Position numbers and translations under genes: made by a program | The notes under the pieces: model-generated | The model's database searches: none | The model's input: the letters and a program-made list of their open reading frames with translations, nothing else | Told to the model about the DNA's origin: nothing | From: Pseudooceanicola algae | GTDB taxonomy: Bacteria; Pseudomonadota; Alphaproteobacteria; Rhodobacterales; Rhodobacteraceae | Assembly (NCBI RefSeq): GCF_003590145.2 | Contig: NZ_CP060436.1 | Span: 153,501 to 217,500 of the forward strand | Length of the DNA: 64,000 nt | Reading direction: 5' to 3' | In this document: in pieces, positions 1 through 6,764 of the stretch | Layout: every line of letters begins with the position of its first letter | How positions within the stretch are numbered: position 1 is the first letter of the stretch

Positions 1-2119
1 GCCCGGTCTTTCGCGCCTGCGGGGTGTTGCGGTTCATCAGACCGGCAACGGTCGCGGCGGATCGAAAGGTCCGCTTCATCACCGCATTGCCCGCCAGCCA
101 ACCGTCCAGCCCGTCGCGCAGCGCCTCGGGGTCGAACAACGGCTCGGGGTCCTGCACGTCCTCCAGCCCCCAGATCAGCGTGGCGTAATCCGTGGCAACA
201 AAGCCAAGCGGTGCGAGGCCCTGTTCCTCCATCCGCTTGGTCAGCAGCAGGCCGAGGGTCTGCATCGCATTGCGACCGGCAAAACCGTAGGCGACCAGGT
301 GGTGACGCCCGTCATGGGGAAAGCTCTCCAGCAGTAGCCGGCCGGGTTCGGGCAGGCGCGAGACCTGGCGCTGCAGGGTCAGCCATTCGGCGGTATGGGC
401 GGGCAGGCCAGGCCAACTGTCCTGCTGGAACAGGCGCAGGATGCGTTGGGACAACTGCGTCGAGGTGGCGAACTTGGTGCCGGAAAACACCGCGACCTTG
501 GGCTTGCGGCCCGCGTCGCGGCTGACCTCGACCACCAGATCGCGCAGGCCTTCATAGCGCACGATCCGCCCGCCGATCAGGAAGGTGTCCCCCGCCGTCA
601 GCGAGGCGGCAAAGCCCTCTTCAACCTCGCCCAGAGGTTTGCCACCGCCGCGTTTCAGCCGGACCTTCAGCATGTCGCTGTCCTGGATCGTGCCGATGTT
701 CATCCGGATCAGCTGACTGGCGCGGGGGTCGCGCAACTGCCATTGGCCGTCGGGGCGCTGTTTCAGGCGCTGCCACTGGTCGTAGGCGCGCAGGGCATAG
801 CCCCCGGTCGCCACATAGTCGAGACAGGCCTCGAACCTGTCGCGGGTCAGGGCCGCATAGGGCCCGGCACGGCGGAATTCATCGAACAGCGCATCGGCGT
901 CAAAGGGCCCGGCGCAGGCGGTGATCAGGATCTGCTGGCAGAGCACGTCCAGCGGCCCCGGCCCGCGCGGATCGCCGTCCAGATCATTGTCGCGCGCGGC
1001 CTCCAGCGCGGCCAGGCATTCGACCACCTCAAAGCGGTTGGCGGGCACCAGCAGCGCCTTGGAGGGCGCGTTGTAGCGGTGATTGGCCCGCCCGATGCGC
1101 TGTACCAGCCGTTTGACGTTCTTGGGCGCGCCGACCTGGATCACCAGGTCCACGTCGCCCCAGTCGATCCCAAGGTCGAGACTGCCGGTGCAGACAACGG
1201 CCCGCAAGCGGCCCTGCACCATGGCCTTTTCGACCCTTTCGCGCTGCACCCGGTCAAGCGAGCCATGATGGATGCCGATTGGCAGGCCTTCGCTATTGGC
1301 CATCCAGAGATGATGGAAAAAGATCTCGGCCTGGGCGCGGGTATTGTGGAAGATCAGGGTGATGCGATGTTTACGCACCTGTTCCAGCACTTCTTCCATC
1401 GCGTGAATGCCACCGCCCCCGGACCAGGGCGGCGGCGCGGCCGTTGACAGCATCGCGATGTCGGGCGCCGGGCCGGGGTCGGCCATCAGCACGTGACAGG
1501 GCTGCGGTGCACGGGCCATGAAGCGGGCGAGGGCGGGCGGGTCCTCGACCGTGGCGGACAGGCCGACACGGCGCAGGCCGGGGCAGAGGCTGTCGAGCCG
1601 CGCCAGCGCCAGCATCAGCTGATCTCCGCGCTTGCTTTCGGCCAGGGCGTGGATTTCATCGACCACAACGCGCTGCAACCCGGCAAAGATCCGCGGCGCG
1701 TCTTCGTAGCTGGTGAGCAACGCGAGGCTTTCCGGTGTGGTCAGCAGGATATGGGGCGGATCGGCCCTTTGCCGTCGCTTGCGGGTATAAGAGGTATCGC
1801 CGGTGCGGTCCTCGATCCGGATCGGCAGGCCCATCTCGGCCACAGGCGTTTCCAGGTTGCGCCGGATGTCCGAGGCCAGCGCCTTCAGCGGCGAGATATA
1901 GAGGGTATGCAACCCGCTGTGATCGCCCCCGGCCAGTTCCAGCAGGCTCGGCAGGAAGCCCGCCAGGGTCTTGCCACCCCCGGTGGGTGCCACCAGCAGC
2001 AGGGACGGATCGTGCGCGCGCGCCAGCATCTCGGCCTGGTGGGGGTGCAGATCCCAGCCACGCGTGGTGAACCAGTCGCGGAACTGCGGCGGCAGGGAAG
2101 GGGGCAATTGCGTCGTCAT
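1..2119 (-). CDS. Lhr-type DEXH-box helicase, ligase-associated (partial, C-terminus off the left edge)
   Basis: About 706 residues are visible, reading leftward from an ATG at 2119; the end lies outside the window. Helicase motifs occur in order: Walker A APTGGGKT near residues 44-51, a DEIHALAE box, a GLSATV motif III, then a second RecA lobe with GIHHGSLDR and the arginine-finger segment QRIGRANHR. A long C-terminal part follows, as in Lhr-like ATPases. The family translocates on single-stranded DNA to unwind duplexes. In many alphaproteobacteria this form sits beside an ATP-dependent DNA ligase and an exonuclease of a DNA-damage set. Those partners would be to the left and are not seen, so the ligase-associated label is inference. 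Confidence 0.85.
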   Translation of the reverse strand, partial: MTTQLPPSLPPQFRDWFTTRGWDLHPHQAEMLARAHDPSLLLVAPTGGGKTLAGFLPSLLELAGGDHSGLHTLYISPLKALASDIRRNLETPVAEMGLPIRIEDRTGDTSYTRKRRQRADPPHILLTTPESLALLTSYEDAPRIFAGLQRVVVDEIHALAESKRGDQLMLALARLDSLCPGLRRVGLSATVEDPPALARFMARAPQPCHVLMADPGPAPDIAMLSTAAPPPWSGGGGIHAMEEVLEQVRKHRITLIFHNTRAQAEIFFHHLWMANSEGLPIGIHHGSLDRVQRERVEKAMVQGRLRAVVCTGSLDLGIDWGDVDLVIQVGAPKNVKRLVQRIGRANHRYNAPSKALLVPANRFEVVECLAALEAARDNDLDGDPRGPGPLDVLCQQILITACAGPFDADALFDEFRRAGPYAALTRDRFEACLDYVATGGYALRAYDQWQRLKQRPDGQWQLRDPRASQLIRMNIGTIQDSDMLKVRLKRGGGKPLGEVEEGFAASLTAGDTFLIGGRIVRYEGLRDLVVEVSRDAGRKPKVAVFSGTKFATSTQLSQRILRLFQQDSWPGLPAHTAEWLTLQRQVSRLPEPGRLLLESFPHDGRHHLVAYGFAGRNAMQTLGLLLTKRMEEQGLAPLGFVATDYATLIWGLEDVQDPEPLFDPEALRDGLDGWLAGNAVMKRTFRSAATVAGLMNRNTPQARKTG

Positions 2120-2156
2120 GCGGGAAACCTAGGCCGGGCCTTGCGGGCTGACGACC

Positions 2157-2795
2157 CTAATGCGCCGATTTGTGCAGCCCGGCGCGCAATTCCGCGATGG
2201 TCGGGGCAAGGCGCGACTGGCCCTTGGCGCGGCTTTCCTCGGACCAGGTGGAAAAGCGGTCGAGCAGCGGCAGGAAGGTCTCGACCTCGGCATCGGTCCA
2301 GCCGGACAGGAAATCGCCCAGAAGCAGGAACTTGATCGTGCGCACGGCATTGACCGTGGCGCGGCCCTTGTCGGTCAGTTCGACGATGGTACGGCGGGCA
2401 TCCTGCTGGCTGACCCCGCGCGCCAGAAGCCCCTGACCGATCAGTTCCGACACCAGTCGCGAGGCGCGCGAGGGGTCGATATGCAGCCGCGTCGCGATGG
2501 TCGAGACCATGGTTTCGCCGGTCTCGGTGCCGAATTCATTGCTGGGGGCCCAGGTGGCGATCAGCACGTCGAGCTTGGGCAGGTCGATGTCCAGCCCCAG
2601 TTCGGTCAGTGCCATTTGGCCCAGTTCGCGCTTGTCGATACGGCGGCGCCATTGCTGCAGAATCGCGTCCACCTCAAGCGCCTTGTCGGTCATGCGTCGC
2701 GTGATGCCCGCATGTTCCAGGAATGCCGCCATGTCTTCGTCTCGCGTACCGATGGGCCTGTCCTCCGGGTGGGTCATATTGCGTGCTATTGACAT
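2157..2795 (-). CDS. MarR family winged-helix transcriptional regulator
   Basis: The 212-residue protein has a winged-helix DNA-binding core around residues 60-150, with a recognition-helix segment IDPSRASRLVSEL and a wing rich in basic residues (SQQDARRTIVELTDKG), typical of MarR proteins. It is divergent from an MFS exporter, so it probably represses that exporter until a toxic ligand binds. The start is uncertain. The first ATG (2795) overlaps the TTGACA of the exporter promoter and has no clear ribosome site. ATGs at 2777 and 2732 are possible; the last follows a purine-rich stretch. The N-terminal 20 residues may therefore not be translated. The ligand is unknown. Confidence 0.85.
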   Translation of the reverse strand: MSIARNMTHPEDRPIGTRDEDMAAFLEHAGITRRMTDKALEVDAILQQWRRRIDKRELGQMALTELGLDIDLPKLDVLIATWAPSNEFGTETGETMVSTIATRLHIDPSRASRLVSELIGQGLLARGVSQQDARRTIVELTDKGRATVNAVRTIKFLLLGDFLSGWTDAEVETFLPLLDRFSTWSEESRAKGQSRLAPTIAELRAGLHKSAH

Positions 2796-2817
2796 GCAAA
2801 TGCGCAGTGCACATATT
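2789..2817 (+). promoter_or_regulatory. Candidate promoter and MarR operator of the MFS exporter gene
   Basis: TTGACA at 2789-2794 is followed 17 bases later by CATATT (2812-2817), a fair sigma70-type pair for the rightward exporter gene. The near-palindrome ATGCGCAGTGCACAT (2800-2814; arms match at 6 of 7 positions around a central G) fills the spacer. A dimer bound there would block RNA polymerase, which fits local MarR repression. This is inference from position and symmetry. Confidence 0.45.
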
Positions 2818-2901
2818 TACTTTAAACCAATTTATCAAGCCGCCGCCGGCGATTCCACGCCGTGTCGTGCCGCTTTGCCGGAATTCTGGAAGAAACGAAC
2901 A

Positions 2902-4449
2902 ATGAGCGATCATTCCCCGGCTGCGGCCGGCCCCGACGATACGGAAATCCAGGCCCTGCCAGAGCGCGGCCGGATGTACGTTGTCCTGTCCACCGTGGCG
3001 CTGACGCTGTTCCTGGCCTCGACCGGGCAATCCATCGTCTCGACCGCGCTGCCGGAAATTGTCAGCGATCTCGGCGGCTTGTCCTATATCACCTGGGTGG
3101 TGACGGCCTATCTGCTGGCCTCGACCGTGGGCGCGCCGATCGCGGGCAAGCTGGGCGACATGTACGGACGCAAGATCGTGCTGCAATGTGCCATCGGCAT
3201 CTTCCTTGTCGGAGGCTGGGTCGCCGGGTCGGCCTGGAACATGCCGGTCCTGATTCTGGGCCGGTCGATCCAGGGCGCCGGGGGTGGGGCGCTGATCGTG
3301 GTTTCGCTGGCGGTTGTCGCGGACATGCTGCCGCCGCGCGAAAGGGCCAAGTGGCAGGGCGCCTTTTCCGCCGTCTTCGGCCTGTCGACGGTGCTTGGCC
3401 CGCTGGTCGGCGGACTTCTGGTGCAGACCGTGGGCTGGCACTGGATCTTCTTCGTCAACATTCCCTTCGGCATCGCGGCCTTTGTGGTGCTGACCCGGAC
3501 GCTGGAAAGGCAGACGGTCCATGCGCCCCATACCCTCGACTTTGCCGGGGCGGGGTTGCTGATGGTCTTCCTCAGTTCGGTCGTGCTGATGGCCAATATC
3601 GGCGGCACGATGCTGCCCTGGATCTCGATTCCGGTCATCGCGCTGATCGGGCTGATCGCCCTGTCGCTTGCCGGTTTCCTGTTCGTGGAATCCCGCGCAG
3701 CAGAGCCGGTCATCCCGCTGCTTCTGTTCCGGGTGCGCAATTTTCAGGTGGCCAATGGCGTCAACCTGCTGGTCGGCATGGTGATGTTCGGGACGATTTC
3801 CTTCATCCCGATGTACCTGCAGGTGGTCAAGGGGATCGCGCCGGCGGACAGTGGCGTCTACCTGATTGCGATGATGGCCGGGCTGATGACGGCCAGCGTG
3901 TCCTCGGGGCGGATCATCACGGCCTTCGGACGCTACCGTTTCCTGCCGATGCTGGCCACGGCGATCCTGTGCGGGGCCATGTTCGCCCTGTCGCGGATGA
4001 CGGTCGAGACCCCGCTTTGGCAGTTGGCGCTGAACCTTTATTTCATCGGGCTGGGGATCGGGCCGAACCTGGCGGTCGGCGTCGTGGCGATCCAAAGCTC
4101 GATCCCGCGCGAGCACATGGGCGTCGGCACGGCCTCGGCGAACATGTTCCGGCTGACCGGGGGCGCGGTGGGCACCTCGATCTTCGGGGCGATGTTCAAC
4201 CACGGCATGCAGCTGCACGTGGCCCCGCTGCTGCCGCAGATCGAAAGCGTGCGCCAGATCACCACCACTTTCGTGGCCGAGCTTGAAACGGGTGTGAAGG
4301 CCGAGGTGATCGAAGCCTTTGCCCAGGCGATTTCCCCGATGTTCCTGTTCGGCGCGGTAATGGCCGGGCTGGCCTTTCTGGTTTCGACACGGCTTGTGGA
4401 GCAGCCCCTGGCGGGTCCCGCGCCTGCCCGGCAAGCGCCCGCAGAGTAA
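2902..4449 (+). CDS. DHA2-type MFS multidrug exporter
   Basis: This 515-residue protein is long enough for the 14 membrane segments of the DHA2 (EmrB/QacA) family. Family motifs are visible: the motif A segment GKLGDMYGRK near residues 75-85, and the antiporter motif C region with repeated glycines (GPLVGG) in segment 5. The ATG at 2902 is preceded by AAGAAACGAAC, a weak purine-rich site. It should extrude hydrophobic drugs in exchange for protons across the inner membrane. The divergent MarR gene is the likely regulator, and a strong hairpin terminator follows the stop. The substrate cannot be told from sequence. Confidence 0.88.
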   Translation: MSDHSPAAAGPDDTEIQALPERGRMYVVLSTVALTLFLASTGQSIVSTALPEIVSDLGGLSYITWVVTAYLLASTVGAPIAGKLGDMYGRKIVLQCAIGIFLVGGWVAGSAWNMPVLILGRSIQGAGGGALIVVSLAVVADMLPPRERAKWQGAFSAVFGLSTVLGPLVGGLLVQTVGWHWIFFVNIPFGIAAFVVLTRTLERQTVHAPHTLDFAGAGLLMVFLSSVVLMANIGGTMLPWISIPVIALIGLIALSLAGFLFVESRAAEPVIPLLLFRVRNFQVANGVNLLVGMVMFGTISFIPMYLQVVKGIAPADSGVYLIAMMAGLMTASVSSGRIITAFGRYRFLPMLATAILCGAMFALSRMTVETPLWQLALNLYFIGLGIGPNLAVGVVAIQSSIPREHMGVGTASANMFRLTGGAVGTSIFGAMFNHGMQLHVAPLLPQIESVRQITTTFVAELETGVKAEVIEAFAQAISPMFLFGAVMAGLAFLVSTRLVEQPLAGPAPARQAPAE

Positions 4450-4467
4450 CCATGCACCCGGAACGAC

Positions 4468-4492
4468 AAAGGCGCCCCCTGGGGCGCCTTTT
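4468..4492. terminator. Intrinsic terminator between the convergent MFS and scoB genes
   Basis: A ten-base-pair stem AAGGCGCCCC / GGGGCGCCTT encloses a two-base loop and ends in TTTT on the plus strand. An A-run on the left gives U residues on the other strand as well. It lies between two convergent stops, so it can serve both. Confidence 0.8.
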
Positions 4493-4541
4493 CGTGTTTC
4501 GCAGGTCCCGGGTTCGTCCGGGACGTCGGAGCTGGATCAGA

Positions 4542-5180
4542 TCAGAGGATGGTGGCTTCCGTGGCAGCGCGCATTGCCTCTTCTGTCACGCCATCGGCCA
4601 GCTCGACGATCTTCAGACCGCCCTCGGCCACGTCCAGAACGCCGAGATTGGTGATGATCCGGTCCACCACACCGGCGCCCGTCAGCGGCAGGGTGCAGGC
4701 CTTCAGCAGCTTGGACTCTCCGGCCTTGTTCTGGTGATCCATGACCACGATCACGCGGCCGACGCCGGCCACCAGATCCATCGCGCCGCCCATGCCCTTT
4801 ACCAATTTGCCCGGGATCATCCAGTTCGCAAGGTCGCCGTTTTCGGCCACTTCCATCGCGCCCAGGATCGCTGCGGCGATCTTGCCGCCCCGGATCATGC
4901 CGAAACTGGTGGCACTGTCGAAATAGGCCGTCTTGGGAAGCTCGGTGATCGTCTGCTTGCCGGCATTGATCAGGTCGGGATCCTCTTCGCCCTCATAGGG
5001 GAAGGGGCCCATGCCCAGCATGCCGTTTTCGGATTGCAGGGTGATGTCCTTGTCGCCGACGTAATTGGCCACCAGCGTCGGAATCCCGATGCCGAGGTTC
5101 ACGTACATGCCGTCTTCAAGCTCTTCAGCCGCGCGGGCGGCCATCTGGTTGCGATCCCAACCGGTGTTTTCGCTGGACAT
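4542..5180 (-). CDS. scoB: 3-oxoacid CoA-transferase subunit B
   Basis: The 212-residue protein carries the SENG motif of family I CoA-transferase B subunits (LQSENGMLGMG near residue 50), which holds the catalytic glutamate that forms the enzyme-CoA thioester. With subunit A it moves CoA from succinyl-CoA to acetoacetate, allowing use of ketone bodies or polyhydroxybutyrate breakdown products. Two ATGs are adjacent (5183 and 5180). GGAGG upstream is best spaced for the second, so that start is given; the first would make an ATGA overlap with scoA. AtoDA-type substrate preference is an alternative. Confidence 0.9.
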   Translation of the reverse strand: MSSENTGWDRNQMAARAAEELEDGMYVNLGIGIPTLVANYVGDKDITLQSENGMLGMGPFPYEGEEDPDLINAGKQTITELPKTAYFDSATSFGMIRGGKIAAAILGAMEVAENGDLANWMIPGKLVKGMGGAMDLVAGVGRVIVVMDHQNKAGESKLLKACTLPLTGAGVVDRIITNLGVLDVAEGGLKIVELADGVTEEAMRAATEATIL

Positions 5181-5884
5181 CATGCTTCCTCCCGGCTGCG
5201 CGTGGTGACTTTCTCGATCCGCTTCTCGTGGTCGCCCTTGATGATGCGGTTCACGTAGATGCCGGGCAGGTGGATGTTGTCGGGGTCCAGTTCGCCGGGC
5301 TCGACGATCTCTTCGACCTCCATGACGCAGATCTTGCCGCACATGGCCGCCGGCGGGTTGAAGTTGCGGGCCGTCTTGCGGAAGATCGCATTGCCGGTGG
5401 TATCCGCTTTCCAAGCCTTCACGATGGACAGATCGGCAAAGATGCCGGTTTCCATGATGTAGGTTTCGCCGCTGAAATCCTTGTGTTCCTTGCCCTCGGC
5501 AATCTGGGTGCCGACGCCGGTCTTGGTGTAGAAACCGGGGATGCCGCAGCCTGCGGCGCGCATCCGTTCGGCCAGCGTGCCCTGGGGATTGAACTCGAGC
5601 TCAAGCTCGCCGCTCAGGTACTGACGCATGAATTCGGCGTTCTCGCCCACGTAGGACGAGATCATCTTTCTCACCTGACGCGTCTGCAGCAGCTTGCCGA
5701 TGCCGAACTCATCGACCCCGGCATTGTTGGAAGCAAAGGTCAGATCCTTCGTGCCTGCGTCCTTGATTGCGTCGATCAGCAGTTCGGGAATGCCGCATAA
5801 CCCAAACCCCCCTGCGGCGATGAACATGCCGTCGAACAAGAGCCCGTCAAGGGCCTCGGCGGCGGATCCATAGACTTTCTTCAT
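5180..5884 (-). CDS. scoA: 3-oxoacid CoA-transferase subunit A
   Basis: This 234-residue protein opens with MKKVYGSAAEAL and contains the subunit A signature GGFGLCGIPE near residues 27-36. It pairs with the B subunit encoded immediately downstream, and translational coupling is likely because the genes overlap. The ATG at 5884 follows GGAGGACGCA, an ideal ribosome site; a longer frame begins only with a TTG and is rejected. A TTGACT hexamer and an inverted repeat lie about 30-55 bases upstream and may control the pair. Confidence 0.9.
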   Translation of the reverse strand: MKKVYGSAAEALDGLLFDGMFIAAGGFGLCGIPELLIDAIKDAGTKDLTFASNNAGVDEFGIGKLLQTRQVRKMISSYVGENAEFMRQYLSGELELEFNPQGTLAERMRAAGCGIPGFYTKTGVGTQIAEGKEHKDFSGETYIMETGIFADLSIVKAWKADTTGNAIFRKTARNFNPPAAMCGKICVMEVEEIVEPGELDPDNIHLPGIYVNRIIKGDHEKRIEKVTTRSREEA

Positions 5885-5912
5885 TGCGTCCTCCAATCGC
5901 TTTCGGTCACTT

Positions 5913-5927
5913 TGTGATCGTTACAAT
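5913..5927 (-). promoter_or_regulatory. Inverted repeat in the scoAB promoter region
   Basis: TTGTGA-TCG-TTACAA is a 15-base repeat with one mismatch between its arms, 29 bases upstream of the scoA start. A TTGACT hexamer (leftward strand, about 5935-5940) lies just upstream, so a bound protein would sit between or over the promoter hexamers. The factor is unknown. Confidence 0.35.
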
Positions 5928-5985
5928 CAGTGAAGTCAAACAATTGCGGTGCTGCGGCATTTCACGCCGCCCTGCAGCAATCGGG

Positions 5986-6573
5986 TCAGATGACCCGGAC
6001 CTGGGTGCCGATCGGCGTGACCGAGAACAGCTCTGCAATGGCGAAGTTATACAGGCCGATGCAGCCGTCCGAACTGGGGCGGCCGATCTTGCGCGTGTCA
6101 TGGGTGCCGTGGATCAGGTAGGCGGGCCAGCCAAGGTACATGGCGTGCGTGCCAAGCGGATTGTCCGGACCCGGCGGCATGTAATGCAGGTCGGGGTTGC
6201 GTTCCATCATCGAGGCGGTGGGGGTCCAGTCGGGCCCGACGCGCTTGCGCACCACGCTGGTATAGCCGCGCCGCGTCAATTCTTCGGAGGCCGGAACAGA
6301 GGTCGGATAGATGCGGTAATCGCCCTCCGCGTTCCAGTAATGCAGCGCCCGCGACGCGGTATCGGCGACGATGGCGGATTTGCCCAGACTGTCGAAATGA
6401 TCCTGCCAGCTTTGCTGTGCGAATCCGGACGTATTGCGGCGTACATGCGGCGAGGCGGCACGTTCCGCATCCGTCGGGGCGGCGTCCTGCGCCAGCAGAA
6501 GGGTGGGGGAAACCACGGGCAGCAAAGCGGCGGAGGCCCCCGTCAGGATAAGTTTTCGGCGGCTGAGGGTCAT
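5986..6573 (-). CDS. Exported L,D-transpeptidase (YkuD) family protein
   Basis: The 195-residue protein starts with an SRRKL segment and a hydrophobic stretch ending LLLAQD, a Tat-like or Sec signal. The C-terminal YkuD core shows His155 (LIHGTHD) and Cys171 in SSDGCIGLYN. This matches the family pattern S-H-G-C-[I/V]-R, except that the usual His is Asp and the usual Arg is Gly. Active members build 3-3 peptidoglycan crosslinks or attach lipoproteins in the periplasm. The two substitutions near the cysteine leave activity open. It lies between scoA and topA with no obvious operon partner. Confidence 0.82.
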   Translation of the reverse strand: MTLSRRKLILTGASAALLPVVSPTLLLAQDAAPTDAERAASPHVRRNTSGFAQQSWQDHFDSLGKSAIVADTASRALHYWNAEGDYRIYPTSVPASEELTRRGYTSVVRKRVGPDWTPTASMMERNPDLHYMPPGPDNPLGTHAMYLGWPAYLIHGTHDTRKIGRPSSDGCIGLYNFAIAELFSVTPIGTQVRVI

Positions 6574-6704
6574 GGGAGTCTCCGTTCGCTTGGTGGCCCG
6601 AGGGGGCGTCGATCAGCGCCAATCTGGCGGTTCCGGCCCGGAGAGCCAATTCACGTCCGGGTTACCGGCGCGCGGCGTCATAAATATGCGACCACGTGAA
6701 TGTG

Positions 6705-6727
6705 AAAAAGGGGTCCCGAAGGACCCC
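6705..6727 (-). terminator. topA terminator with a UUCG tetraloop
   Basis: Read leftward, the transcript forms GGGGTCC, loop TTCG, GGACCCC, then five T residues. A seven-pair GC-rich stem with a UUCG tetraloop and U-tract directly after topA is a textbook intrinsic terminator. Confidence 0.85.
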
Positions 6728-6764
6728 TGTCTGTCAGGTTGTTCTTTTCCGCTGTCCGGCGCCG

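Noticed and set aside
2674..4434. 586-codon minus-strand frame opposite the MFS gene
   Set aside because: Its translation is rich in His, Arg, Gln and Asp, typical of a shadow, while the plus strand encodes an obvious transporter.
6657..6668. Third GTTACC site, upstream of the L,D-transpeptidase
   Set aside because: A single hexamer without a partner is expected by chance in DNA of this length.
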